Part shown: piece after piece, positions 18,861 through 27,518 of the stretch
How positions within the stretch are numbered: the first letter of the stretch is position 1
Layout of the letters: each line of letters begins with the position of its first letter
Program-made: the position numbers and the translations under genes
The notes under the pieces: generated by a model
Database searches by the model: none
Told to the model about the DNA's origin: nothing
What the model saw: only the letters and a program-made list of their open reading frames with translations
From: Nocardioides albertanoniae
GTDB taxonomy: Bacteria > Actinomycetota > Actinomycetes > Propionibacteriales > Nocardioidaceae
DNA: 64,000 bases
Direction: 5' to 3'
Assembly: GCF_006716315.1 (NCBI RefSeq)
Contig: NZ_VFOV01000001.1
Location: forward strand, 4,356,501-4,420,500

Positions 18861-19316
18861 ATGGCGTCCTTACCGCGCGACCCTGAAGCCCAACACGTCC
18901 CTGCGCATCCGGGGTCATCATCGGCCTCTGTGTCGCGTCGGATGAGCAAGGCGAAGCGGCGTGACACGGACGCCGAACTTGCGCTACGACGCGAGTTGTA
19001 CCGTCGCGGCCGGCGCTACCGGGTCACATACCCGATTCCTGGACAACGACGCCGCACAATCGATGTCGCTTTTACGAAGGCACGCCTCGCAGTTTTCGTC
19101 GACGGCTGTTTCTGGCATGGCTGCCCGGAGCATGGGACGAAACCGCGGTCCAACAGCGAATGGTGGCTGACGAAGCTTGCAGCCAACAAGGCCCGTGACG
19201 AGGACACCGACCTACTGCTGGGTCAGATCGGTTGGACAGTCATCCGTATCTGGGAGCATGAGTCGCCGGACAGTGCTGCCAACCGTATCGACGCGGTGCT
19301 CAACCGTCACAATTGA
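18861..19316 (+). CDS. vsr: very short patch repair endonuclease (Vsr)
   Basis: 151 aa from the ATG at 18861 (a GTG at 18852 would add three residues). Vsr signatures: RRDTDAELALRRELYRRG, catalytic Asp68 in RRTIDVAFT, and VFVDGCFWHGCPEHG with the zinc/catalytic Cys-His cluster, then the family's WEHE end. Vsr nicks next to T:G mismatches formed by deamination of 5-methylcytosine. Its place 11 bases after the methylase matches the usual dcm-vsr pairing and supports a C5 product for the methylase. Confidence 0.93.
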   Translation: MASLPRDPEAQHVPAHPGSSSASVSRRMSKAKRRDTDAELALRRELYRRGRRYRVTYPIPGQRRRTIDVAFTKARLAVFVDGCFWHGCPEHGTKPRSNSEWWLTKLAANKARDEDTDLLLGQIGWTVIRIWEHESPDSAANRIDAVLNRHN

Positions 19317-19482
19317 CCGCAACGATGGTTCTTTCCTTCGCGATTGGAACCCACGGCTTTCCGGAATAGGACCAGGCACGGGCCTCCGCCTCCAAGACCC
19401 TAGCCAGGGCACGCTCTCTATCTACCCACATACTTGCTGCACGTCCGTGGCACGAGGCGAGTCGGCGTGCAAAGGTGGGGTT

Positions 19483-20325
19483 GTGGCGGCCAACCATAAG
19501 GTGATCCATGGCGATGACCTCATCTACCGGTTCCTGCGCGACCTGTTCGCGAACGATCCTGACCGTCGATTCGGTGCCGTTGCACGTTCCCTGATCGCAG
19601 CGACTGCGATCTGGTTTCCGGTCAATCTGTACTCCACCTTGCCGGTCCTCGCCCCGTTCGTGGTCCGGGACACGTCGGCCCGCGGAGGACGAGGCAAGCC
19701 CGACGAGTGGTCGAGCCCTGATTCGCGGGGATACCTGCGAGATGACAACTCGATGATCAAGGGGCTCCCCCGTTCGCTAGACATCCGCGCGCCTGCGCAA
19801 CCCCACCTCAACGGGCGCCGGATGGGAACTGAGTTCGTCGCGGCGCACGTCTGGAGAGTCACCGCAGATGGTGGCCCACTGGCGAGCCGTCGACCACTGC
19901 TCAATTCCTTCGTGCCAAACCTTGTTTGGGTTCCGAGCCAGATCGCCAAGCTCACAGACCTCGAGCGCCAAGTCGTCCAACGCACGCTTCAGGGAATGTC
20001 GTGGCTGCTGTATCACGATGTAGACGTGCATTCTTCGATGGCGGACGTCGCGAAAGAGGCCTGGGCTCTGCTCCCTCCTCCGGATCTCGCGTACATGGGT
20101 GACGTCACCTCCGTCGATTGGAACTTCTTCATTCACACAGACCGCTTCCTCACGACTCGATTCCAACGAATTGACTTGGTCCGCGCAGCCGCAACGGAGG
20201 TCCTCCAGGGCATCACACCGAGCACGAAGGTCATCTCGACTCGCTACACCGAAGGACTCCCAGGTGTCGATCATGACGCGCTCCGCGATCTACGGAGATT
20301 TCTGAATCGTTTCAGCCGCGCCTGA
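19483..20325 (+). CDS. hypothetical protein of the defence island
   Basis: About 280 aa from a GTG at 19483; alternatives at 19501 (GTG) and 19507 (ATG) cannot be excluded. No family is recognised with certainty. The segment GTEFVAAHVWRV followed ~20 residues later by SFVPNLVWVP resembles the His-Asn part of HNH nucleases, but the final His is not apparent. Between the Vsr stop and this start lie 166 bases without a gene. The position at the end of the methylase-Vsr series and similar base composition suggest it belongs to the same locus. A nuclease role is a weak guess. Confidence 0.6.
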   Translation: MAANHKVIHGDDLIYRFLRDLFANDPDRRFGAVARSLIAATAIWFPVNLYSTLPVLAPFVVRDTSARGGRGKPDEWSSPDSRGYLRDDNSMIKGLPRSLDIRAPAQPHLNGRRMGTEFVAAHVWRVTADGGPLASRRPLLNSFVPNLVWVPSQIAKLTDLERQVVQRTLQGMSWLLYHDVDVHSSMADVAKEAWALLPPPDLAYMGDVTSVDWNFFIHTDRFLTTRFQRIDLVRAAATEVLQGITPSTKVISTRYTEGLPGVDHDALRDLRRFLNRFSRA

Positions 20326-20447
20326 CATGTCGGAGGCCGGCGATGTTGTTGTGCTCGTCGTCAAGCCCGACAGTGGTGTCGGACCTGCGGCGCGAAAGGT
20401 GATTGGCCCGGCCTGACCGCCACCGTCGGAGCGGCCTGGCCGGGAGA

Positions 20448-21140
20448 CTAGGTGAACTGGCCGACCAAGCGCTCCGCGGTAATGGCGACGGTCCAGATCT
20501 GATCTTCGTGTACGTCGCAGATGCGCAGTGCGGAGGCTGCGATGGCGTGGCGTTTGGTGTCGGTGAGCGTGTCGCCGGTGCGGCGGATGCTGACGACGAC
20601 TTCGACGAGCTGGAGCAGCACGTTCCCCAGGCGGAGGTCATGGTGGCGCTTGTGGTCAGTCAGGTGTGAGGCGATGCGGTCGTAGGCGTCGATGAGTTCG
20701 CGTCGTACGGCCTTGGAGCGCTCGAACAATGGCTGCCTGGCCACGTCGGGGAGCCTGGGGAGCATGCCCGCGTTGTGTGGCGCGACGGCGAGGGTGTGGG
20801 CGTCGAGGAGCACGAGGACGTACAGGACGGTCGCCCAGCCGTGATCGGCTGCGAGACCTTCGATCTCCTTGACCTTGTCGGTCATTGGGCGGATCGTCTG
20901 ATCGAGCAGTTCACTGAGGATCTCGCCTTTGTCTGCGAAGTGGTAGTAGAGCGAGGACTGCCGGATCCCGACGGCCTCGGCGATGTCTCGGGTGGAGGTG
21001 CCTGCGTAGCCGCGGCTGGTGAACAGACAGGCGGCGTGGTCGAGGATGTCCTCACGCGCCGATCCCGTCGCGATCTGCCCGGTGTGACGGGGACGCCCTG
21101 GGACTCCGGGTCTGCCGGTGCGGGTCATGGTTGCTGGCAT
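20448..21140 (-). CDS. TetR family transcriptional regulator
   Basis: 230 aa. An N-terminal basic linker (GRPGVPGRPRHTG) is followed by the TetR HTH at about residues 30-75: ILDHAACLFTSRGYAGTSTRDIAEAVGI, then SSLYYHFADKGEIL. The C-terminal ligand domain is unremarkable. It is divergent from the HTH/TPR regulator at 21414 across ~270 bases. Its targets are not evident. The 122 bases between 20326 and 20447 carry no gene. Confidence 0.9.
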   Translation of the reverse strand: MPATMTRTGRPGVPGRPRHTGQIATGSAREDILDHAACLFTSRGYAGTSTRDIAEAVGIRQSSLYYHFADKGEILSELLDQTIRPMTDKVKEIEGLAADHGWATVLYVLVLLDAHTLAVAPHNAGMLPRLPDVARQPLFERSKAVRRELIDAYDRIASHLTDHKRHHDLRLGNVLLQLVEVVVSIRRTGDTLTDTKRHAIAASALRICDVHEDQIWTVAITAERLVGQFT

Positions 21141-21413
21141 CTCGATCTCCGTTTCGGCGTGGCGTGGTGGCCACGGCTTTGACCTGATCAGCGTGCTGGA
21201 GCACCGCAGTCAGGCGCCCCTGCCGGATCGCAACTTTCGAGACAGTGCGCTAACCACTCTTTGACCTGCGGATTCGGGTGCTGAGGAGTCGAGATCTTGT
21301 ATCTGGATGCAAGTTTCTGCGCCGCGATCACGCATCGGTGGCTGCCTGCCGAAAGCGCGGATACGATCGCGTCAGACAAGGGCCGCAAAAGACGATCGGG
21401 CGAGGTATCCGAA

Positions 21414-22832
21414 GTGGCACGCAGTGAGCGGGCGGCGCGTGAGCAGCTGCGCATGCGCTTGGCCGCCGAGGATCGCTCGGTGGCCCAGATCGCCGCGCAG
21501 ATGCAACAGGCCTTCGGAGACCGCCCACGGCGAGCCTGGCGTGCAGCGCTCGGGTGGACGCAGTGGAAGGCGGTCCAGCAGTACCGGACGGTCAACCCGG
21601 ATGCCCCGATCGATGACTCCCGACTCTCGCGATGGGAGAACTGGCCCCACGGAGGTTCTCGCCCCGCACTGGAGGACCTCGCGCGTTTGGCTCGGGCCTT
21701 CGGGAACGGTTGCACGGTCCTCGACCTTCTCGACGACGTCGATCACGAGCACCTGCCACTGGCTCAACAGGATCTGCTTCGGCAGCTGCAGGCCCCAACG
21801 GCTCCGGCTGCTCGGCCTGCCCGGGACAATGGCGCCGTGGACCTGACTCGACGTGAGGCACTCGGCGCGGCCGCTGCAACCGTGGTGTCGTGGGGCGCCC
21901 CGCCGACGGCAGGACGACGCTACGGCACCACCGATGTCGCCCGGGTCTACTCCACCGCGGGCGGGTTCGCTCGGGCCGACCAGAAGCTCGGCGGCGGGAG
22001 CGCGCTCGCTCAGGTCACGACGTACCTCTTGAACGATGTGCAACGCATGGTCACCGGCGTCTTCCCGAACGAGTCGGTCAGAGCGGCGATGTTCGCCGCT
22101 GCCTCCGAGGTCGCCTACGTCGCCGGGTGGATGGCCTTCGACGACGCCCGCCACGGCCAAGCGCGTCGCCTGCTGACCACATCGGTCAAGCTCGCCGAAG
22201 AGGCCGGCGACCCGGCACTCGCGGGCCACGCACTTCGAGCACTCGCACATCAGGCGATCGAGCTCGAGAAACCCAATGACGCCTTGGCGCTCGCGGAGGC
22301 ATCCGTGGACGGCGACCGATACCGCACAGCGTGCCTGCGTGAGCGTGCGCTGATCGGTGTCGTCCATGCTCGCGCACTCGCCACCGCGGGCCTGGGCGGC
22401 GCCTCCGCTGCAGCGCTTCTACGTGCGGAGAACGACCTGGCGGCCGCGAGCAGCGGCGATGAGGAGCCGAGCCGGGTGTTCTTCTTCTCCGAGGCGTCCC
22501 TCGCACACGAGACAGGTCGCACGCTCTACGCCAGCGGCGACCTCAACGGTGCCGAGGCCGCCTTGACCCGGAGCGTCGAGCTGCGTGGCAAGGAGTTCGT
22601 CCGCACCCACGCGGTGACCCTCGGTTACCTCGGCGAGATCCAGGCCGCCCGGGGCCACCTCGACCGTGCCGGAGCGACCTGGTCGACCGCACTGGACGCA
22701 ACCAGCGGCGTACGGTCCGGCCGTGTCCGCGACATGGCAGCCACCGTGCGCCAGGTTCTCCAGCCGGTCCGTGCGACCAGCGAGTTCGCAGACCTCGACC
22801 AGCGCGCCGCTGCCTACCTCGCAACAGCCTGA
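21414..22832 (+). CDS. atypical XRE-type regulator with TPR-like C-terminus
   Basis: 472 aa from a GTG at 21414, preceded by GAGG 8 bases upstream; an ATG at 21297 lies in frame but its extension is not convincing. The N-terminal ~100 residues carry an unusual HTH (SVAQIAAQMQQAFG, DSRLSRWENWPHGG, ALEDLARLARAFG), as in actinobacterial 'Tat-like/TPR' regulators. Then comes RREALGAAAATVVSWG, resembling a twin-arginine-like linker. Residues ~170-470 are helical repeats typical of TPR sensors. The TrmO-domain gene follows after 26 bases, so the two are probably cotranscribed. Confidence 0.75.
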   Translation: MARSERAAREQLRMRLAAEDRSVAQIAAQMQQAFGDRPRRAWRAALGWTQWKAVQQYRTVNPDAPIDDSRLSRWENWPHGGSRPALEDLARLARAFGNGCTVLDLLDDVDHEHLPLAQQDLLRQLQAPTAPAARPARDNGAVDLTRREALGAAAATVVSWGAPPTAGRRYGTTDVARVYSTAGGFARADQKLGGGSALAQVTTYLLNDVQRMVTGVFPNESVRAAMFAAASEVAYVAGWMAFDDARHGQARRLLTTSVKLAEEAGDPALAGHALRALAHQAIELEKPNDALALAEASVDGDRYRTACLRERALIGVVHARALATAGLGGASAAALLRAENDLAAASSGDEEPSRVFFFSEASLAHETGRTLYASGDLNGAEAALTRSVELRGKEFVRTHAVTLGYLGEIQAARGHLDRAGATWSTALDATSGVRSGRVRDMAATVRQVLQPVRATSEFADLDQRAAAYLATA

Positions 22833-22858
22833 TCCCACCCCAGCGCCAAGGAGCATCC

Positions 22859-23341
22859 ATGGAACCCATCCCCATGACCCCGATCGCCCAGGTCGTCGGC
22901 GGCCGGACCGAGCCCACTGACGACTACTGGGGCGGCACCCAGGCGATCATCCGCCTCGACCCCGACCTGTTCCCGCTCGAGGCGACCCAGGGTCTGGAGG
23001 AGTTCTCCCACCTCGAGGTCGTCTTCTTCTTCCACCTCACCGACCAGACCGACCTCAACCTCGGCCTACGTCGCGCCCGCGAGAACCCGGCCTGGCCCGA
23101 GGTCGGCAACCTCGGCCACCGCAACATGCGGCGCCGCAACTGGCTCGGCATCTCCCGCTGCAAGCTCATCAAGGTCGATGGCCTCGACCTCCACGTCGAA
23201 GACCTTGACGCCGTCGACGGCACTCCGATCCTCGACGTGAAGCCCTGGTTCGCAGAGTTCGGCACGCGCGGGAAGACTCACCAGCCGGCATGGGTCACCG
23301 AGATGCTCGGCGACTACTTCGCTCCATCGACAACGGCATAG
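22859..23341 (+). CDS. TrmO/TsaA-domain SAM-dependent methyltransferase-like protein
   Basis: 160 aa. The TrmO/YaeB beta-barrel signatures are present: PIAQVVGGRTEPTDDYWGG at the start, LEEFSHLEVVFFFH in the middle, and GISRCKLIKVDG with LDAVDGTPILDVKPW near the end. Characterised members N6-methylate threonylcarbamoyladenosine in tRNA using SAM. This one diverges from the housekeeping type (e.g. NLGHRNMRRRNWLG where RSPxRPNPIG is usual). It may therefore act on another substrate. It is coupled to the preceding regulator; AAGGAG lies before the ATG. Confidence 0.85.
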   Translation: MEPIPMTPIAQVVGGRTEPTDDYWGGTQAIIRLDPDLFPLEATQGLEEFSHLEVVFFFHLTDQTDLNLGLRRARENPAWPEVGNLGHRNMRRRNWLGISRCKLIKVDGLDLHVEDLDAVDGTPILDVKPWFAEFGTRGKTHQPAWVTEMLGDYFAPSTTA

Positions 23342-23422
23342 CCGCCGCTCGGTAGGCGGTGGCGACCGCCGAAACCCTGAGCGAGACTGCTGTGGGACAT
23401 CGGGAGCATCGGGGGTCAGCGC

Positions 23423-25774
23423 GTGGACGGTCGAGCACCGCAGCGCATACGCCGGCCGCGCGGACGATCGCGTCTTTTCGTGGCGCTACTCGGCCTGACC
23501 TTCGTCGTCATCGGATCGATCGTGGCCGGGTCGCCGGCGGGCGCAGCGGATCTCGCGTGCAATAACGACGATGCGCCGATCCCGGCCTCGCCGCACGGCG
23601 CCGGGTCGTGGATCGTGCAGCTCGAAGAGAGTCCGAAGGATGCTGATCCGTTCGACGACGAGGGCGTGAGCCTGGAGTCGACCTACGGCACGACCCCGCA
23701 GCTGTGGACCTACGACAACGGATGCACCGGCCAGTTCGTCGCCGGAGCGGGGACGGCGATCGGAAACATCCTGCTCCAGGTCTCCGGCACGTTCCCGAAC
23801 TGGACCCACGCGCTGCTCAACGCCGTCGTCGACCCGGACTCCCCGGTCCAGGCCCTCGACAACCCCGTCGTCGACGCGACCCGTGCGGTCACCGACGGTG
23901 TCTGGCGCCCGTGGATCACCGTCGCCGTGCTCCTGGTCGCCGCGACCGCGATCTGGCGTGCCCGCACCGGGCACGTCGCCGGGTCGGCGACCGCCGTCGC
24001 ATGGGCGGGCGTCGTACTGCTCACGACGACCCTGCTGATCTCCTATCCCGTCGAGTCGGTTCGCCTGGTCGATGACGGCGTACGCAACGTGGTCACCCTG
24101 ATCGCGACCGGGTTCGACGACCACCCGGCGCCCGGCGAGGACCCGGCAGTCGCTGCGATCGACGGCCAGATGGACGAGCTCGTACGCTCCACGCAATACC
24201 GCACCTGGCTCACCGGCGCCCTGGGCGACGCCGACTCGGAGACAGCTCGCGAGCACGGACCCGACCTGTTCCGCGCCACCCACTTCACCTTCGACGAGTA
24301 CGAGACCTACCGGTCCGACCCCGAAGGCGAGGGCAAGGCGATCGTCGAGGAGAAGCAGGACGCGTTCAAGACGATCGCCGGCCAGATCGACCGTGAAGAC
24401 TCGGTCGCCTACGAATACTTCAAGGGCGAGCACTGGGGCCAGCGCGCCACCGCGGGCCTCGTCAACCTGATCGCAGTGTTCGTGACCTGCGGTTACCTGC
24501 TGATCGCGGGGTTGGCGATCCTGCTCGCGTTCGTGCTCATCCGCCTCATCGTGCCGTTCGCGCCGGCCGCGGGGATCCTGTTCATGTTCGACCGCACCCG
24601 CGACCTCGCCGTCGGCTGGCTGCACCGCGTGATCGGCCCGCTGGTCATGGGCCCGATCTACTTCGTCGTCGCCCTGGTCCTGCTCCGCTTCTTCAGCGCC
24701 ATCCTGACCAGCACGCAGGTCCACTACACCCTCAAGCTCGCCATCTGCGCCGTCCTCACCTACATCGCCTGGCGCTTCACCCGCCCCGCGGCGTACGGGA
24801 TCGGGCATATCTGGGGTGCTGCTGGGTTCGCGTGGGGGATGGCGACGGGGTGGCGTCGGTCGGTCGTTCCCTACCGCGATCCGGAGTTGCACGCATCTGC
24901 CACGGCCAACTCGTCTTCAGCTCCTGTGGCCCCGGGGCTCCAGAACGAAGCGGCGCCCCAAGCTGTCACCGCTGAGGGCAGACCGGCGGCTCTCTTGCCC
25001 CCACCTTCCCCACCCGTCCCCATGCAGCCGTCCGCGCCTGCCTCAACGTCGTCAAGCGGGGCTGCTGAGCTAGCGGTGTCCAAGGTCAGCCCTATACAAG
25101 AGCGGTGGCCGCGCCCAGGCACCAGCCGGCGCGCCCCGGGACCGAAGCTTGGGCCGCGTACGTCGTTCCCTGGCAATGACTTCGCGCTGGAGTCGAACAC
25201 CGCCTATGAGGTTCCGGGCCGTGGAACCTACTACACCGACGGAGAAGGGCGACTTCTCTACGCCGAGACTGCGTACGGCGATGCCTCCCGTCCCAACCCA
25301 GATCTGAACTCCCCGGCTCCGAACGTCACCTATGCCGTCAGCGACCGACATGTGTTCATCACGGATACGGGGTCGCGGACCATCGAGGCCCATGACCCGC
25401 ATATGGTCCGGCGGGACACACCACGCTCTGGACATATCCAAGCCGATGTAGGAAAGAAAGGTGGCCCCGGCTACGACGGAGGCCACCTCATCGCCAACTA
25501 CGCCGGCGGTGGCCGCGAGCGCGTCAACATCGTTGCGATGCTCCAGGAGCTCAACCGGCCAGGTTCACCGGAGTACGGCAGCATCCCGAACAACTTCTAC
25601 AAACTGGAGTCGAACCTCAGAGATGCCGTCGACCGGGGCCACGACGTGTCGTTCAGTCTGTACGTTGATTACGACGACGATGGGCCCGTCCCAACCACGA
25701 TCACCGTTGAGTACAGCATCGACGGCGTCGCAGACGAGAAGGAGTTCGAGAATGTCAGACCACCCCGGCTCTGA
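23423..25774 (+). CDS. polymorphic toxin: TrbL/VirB6-like membrane protein fused to DNA/RNA non-specific nuclease
   Basis: 783 aa, GTG start. A basic start and signal-anchor (residues ~18-42) are followed by a periplasmic-looking segment and two spans at ~160-205. Several more spans lie around residues 345-470 (LLIAGLAILLAFVLIRLIVP, then LVMGPIYFVVALVLL), the topology of TrbL/VirB6-type conjugation proteins. A Pro/Ala/Ser linker (~495-580) leads to a C-terminal nuclease of the Endonuclease_NS_2 type with YDGGHLIA (His688) and NIVAMLQELN, then PNNFYKLESNLRDAV (Asn724). Three immunity-type genes follow at once. The TrbL-like part may deliver the nuclease or house it in the donor membrane. Confidence 0.85.
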   Translation: MDGRAPQRIRRPRGRSRLFVALLGLTFVVIGSIVAGSPAGAADLACNNDDAPIPASPHGAGSWIVQLEESPKDADPFDDEGVSLESTYGTTPQLWTYDNGCTGQFVAGAGTAIGNILLQVSGTFPNWTHALLNAVVDPDSPVQALDNPVVDATRAVTDGVWRPWITVAVLLVAATAIWRARTGHVAGSATAVAWAGVVLLTTTLLISYPVESVRLVDDGVRNVVTLIATGFDDHPAPGEDPAVAAIDGQMDELVRSTQYRTWLTGALGDADSETAREHGPDLFRATHFTFDEYETYRSDPEGEGKAIVEEKQDAFKTIAGQIDREDSVAYEYFKGEHWGQRATAGLVNLIAVFVTCGYLLIAGLAILLAFVLIRLIVPFAPAAGILFMFDRTRDLAVGWLHRVIGPLVMGPIYFVVALVLLRFFSAILTSTQVHYTLKLAICAVLTYIAWRFTRPAAYGIGHIWGAAGFAWGMATGWRRSVVPYRDPELHASATANSSSAPVAPGLQNEAAPQAVTAEGRPAALLPPPSPPVPMQPSAPASTSSSGAAELAVSKVSPIQERWPRPGTSRRAPGPKLGPRTSFPGNDFALESNTAYEVPGRGTYYTDGEGRLLYAETAYGDASRPNPDLNSPAPNVTYAVSDRHVFITDTGSRTIEAHDPHMVRRDTPRSGHIQADVGKKGGPGYDGGHLIANYAGGGRERVNIVAMLQELNRPGSPEYGSIPNNFYKLESNLRDAVDRGHDVSFSLYVDYDDDGPVPTTITVEYSIDGVADEKEFENVRPPRL

Positions 25775-26222
25775 ACGGTCAGGTCTGGAGCGCCAGGGAG
25801 AACTCATGTCTCAGATCGGCCCGATGATTCCGGAGCGAGTCGAGGGCGAATGGACTTCCGTTGTTCTCCGACGGCGCGCAGTTTCGATGTACGCAGAACA
25901 GGACCTCATCGTTCATCGTCCGAACGGCGCACCTGAGACGGCCCTCGCCGCGCGGGGTGTCTCCAAACTGCTCAAAGAACTCCGGAAGGTGATGTACACG
26001 CCGGGTGGCGGCACCTGGTTGTCGCTGGAGTGGACGATCGAGAACAACCTCGGCGATTGGTCTGGGCGCACCAGCTTCAACTACGACGACGAACCCTCCT
26101 GGCAAGAGCCGCTCAACCCCGCCATGTACGGGCTCGACCTCGAGGACTTTCCGCGCGATCCACAGAACATCCCAGCGTGGATGCGAGAGCGGTTGGACGA
26201 AGCGCGTCGTCAGGCGAAGTAG
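25752..26222 (+). CDS. YezG-like (DUF600-type) immunity protein, first copy
   Basis: 156 aa from the ATG at 25752, which has AAGGAG 7 bases upstream and overlaps the toxin gene by 23 bases. A second ATG at 25806 with AGGGAG at 25795-25800 would give 138 aa and matches better where the paralogue begins. The core KELRKVMYTPGGGTWLS, FNYDDEP and LEDFPRDPQNIPAWM fits the YezG immunity pattern (an aromatic-rich segment, then a YDD-like turn). Such proteins inhibit the cognate nuclease toxin in the producing cell. The 26953-27387 gene is a clear paralogue (same order of motifs). Cognate pairing is inferred from adjacency. Confidence 0.75.
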   Translation: MSDHPGSERSGLERQGELMSQIGPMIPERVEGEWTSVVLRRRAVSMYAEQDLIVHRPNGAPETALAARGVSKLLKELRKVMYTPGGGTWLSLEWTIENNLGDWSGRTSFNYDDEPSWQEPLNPAMYGLDLEDFPRDPQNIPAWMRERLDEARRQAK

Positions 26223-26224
26223 CC

Positions 26225-26956
26225 GTGATCTACACCTCCAGAGACGCGACGCCGCCCGAATCTCCAACGCTTCTTTGGGGCGCAGACGGCGCCTACTTGT
26301 ACGCGACCTGGTTGCCGCGGGACGAGAACCCCTCGACCATCGCCGATCGTGTCCAGCGCCTCATCACCGCTAACGCTCCCTGGGTCGAACATACCCAGTG
26401 GCGGACGACCCGAAACGAGCCGTGGCCCGACGAACGTGAGCGTCGCGTAGAGCTAGTCGCCCGCGAGGTTGTCCGAGACGACCTCGGCGACGCCGAGCCT
26501 GCGAGCGGCTACAGCCTCATGCTCACGGCGGCCGGCGAGCGACTGCGTTTCAGCGTCCAACTCACCGCCGGTGCACCAACGTCCGGACGTCGCGCACCGA
26601 GCAACTCGCTGACCGTGGAGATCAAGGAGGCTATCCCGCGGACCGTCACGGAAGTGGTAGCAGAAACAGTGATCCGCGCCGTGATCGAGTCGTGGACCCC
26701 ACTCGTCGCCGCGTCGCGGGACGAAGAGACCCTCATCAAGGCCAGTCGTGGCGGCTGGTCCATCCCGGTCGGCTACCGAACATGGATCGCGGACAGCGTC
26801 GGGCAGATCGACACTTCGACGGGCGGCATCAAGTCCCGCCTCGTCGCGGGCGGCTCTTACCTCACAGCTCCGGATGCCTGGGACGCCGAAGCCGTCGTCG
26901 ACGGCATGCTCCGGACCTTCTCCGCCAACGGCCTCGACAAGATCCGCCACACATGA
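26225..26956 (+). CDS. Imm52-like immunity protein candidate
   Basis: 243 aa, GTG start 2 bases after the first immunity gene's stop; it ends in an ATGA overlap with the next gene. The N-terminal part (LYATWLPRDENPSTIADRVQ, then HTQWRTTRNEPWP) resembles the 'YW..R.e...iA.R...W' pattern of Imm52 proteins. The rest is a soluble alpha/beta protein without membrane segments. Packing between two YezG-like paralogues points to immunity. The family name is tentative. Confidence 0.65.
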   Translation: MIYTSRDATPPESPTLLWGADGAYLYATWLPRDENPSTIADRVQRLITANAPWVEHTQWRTTRNEPWPDERERRVELVAREVVRDDLGDAEPASGYSLMLTAAGERLRFSVQLTAGAPTSGRRAPSNSLTVEIKEAIPRTVTEVVAETVIRAVIESWTPLVAASRDEETLIKASRGGWSIPVGYRTWIADSVGQIDTSTGGIKSRLVAGGSYLTAPDAWDAEAVVDGMLRTFSANGLDKIRHT

Positions 26957-27387
26957 ACCGGCAGGCGGTGCTGATCAGCGAGATCTCCGCGCTCCTCCCG
27001 ACCGAGGTCACCGGCCCATGGCGCAAGCTGACCTTCAGCTGCCGCATCCTCTCTATGCTCTCCGAGCACGAGCTCATCGTAGAGCGCACCGACGGCACCA
27101 TCGACGAGTCCGAAGGCGTCCCTTTCGCGGTCGATGACCTCCTCAGCGAACTCCGCAAGGTCATGTACGTACCTGGCGCCGGCACCTGGATGTCAGCCCA
27201 GTGGACCATCACCGACCTAGGCGACGACCACGCCGACGCTCGCACGACGTTCAACTATGACGACGAACCTCGATGGAGCATGCCCGTCCGCGCATTCAAC
27301 TACGCCATCGACGTTCGCGACTTTCCGCGTGATTCCCAAAGCATCCCGGGATGGCTGAGTGAGCGCCTCGATGAGGCGTCCGTCTAA
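26953..27387 (+). CDS. YezG-like immunity protein, second copy
   Basis: 144 aa, ATG overlapping the previous stop as ATGA. It shares with the first copy the blocks LLSELRKVMYVPGAGTWMS, FNYDDEPRW, VRDFPRDSQSIPGWL and the closing SERLDEAS. The two are diverged enough to be an old duplication or separately acquired. It could protect against a second, absent toxin variant. Downstream 131 bases to the YrhK gene hold nothing recognised. Confidence 0.75.
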   Translation: MNRQAVLISEISALLPTEVTGPWRKLTFSCRILSMLSEHELIVERTDGTIDESEGVPFAVDDLLSELRKVMYVPGAGTWMSAQWTITDLGDDHADARTTFNYDDEPRWSMPVRAFNYAIDVRDFPRDSQSIPGWLSERLDEASV

Positions 27388-27518
27388 GCGAGCCGCGTAA
27401 GACGTCTTCTGCAATCTCACACCTCCTGGCGTCAACACGATGCTCGACGCCTACTTCGCCCATCGCCTGCTGCCCAGCGGCCCATCACCGGCCCAAAGCT
27501 CCCGGCTACCGTGGCCAG

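Noticed and set aside
10823..20447. Integrase or tRNA attachment site for the defence island
   Set aside because: No tRNA gene, integrase or flanking direct repeat was found at either edge.
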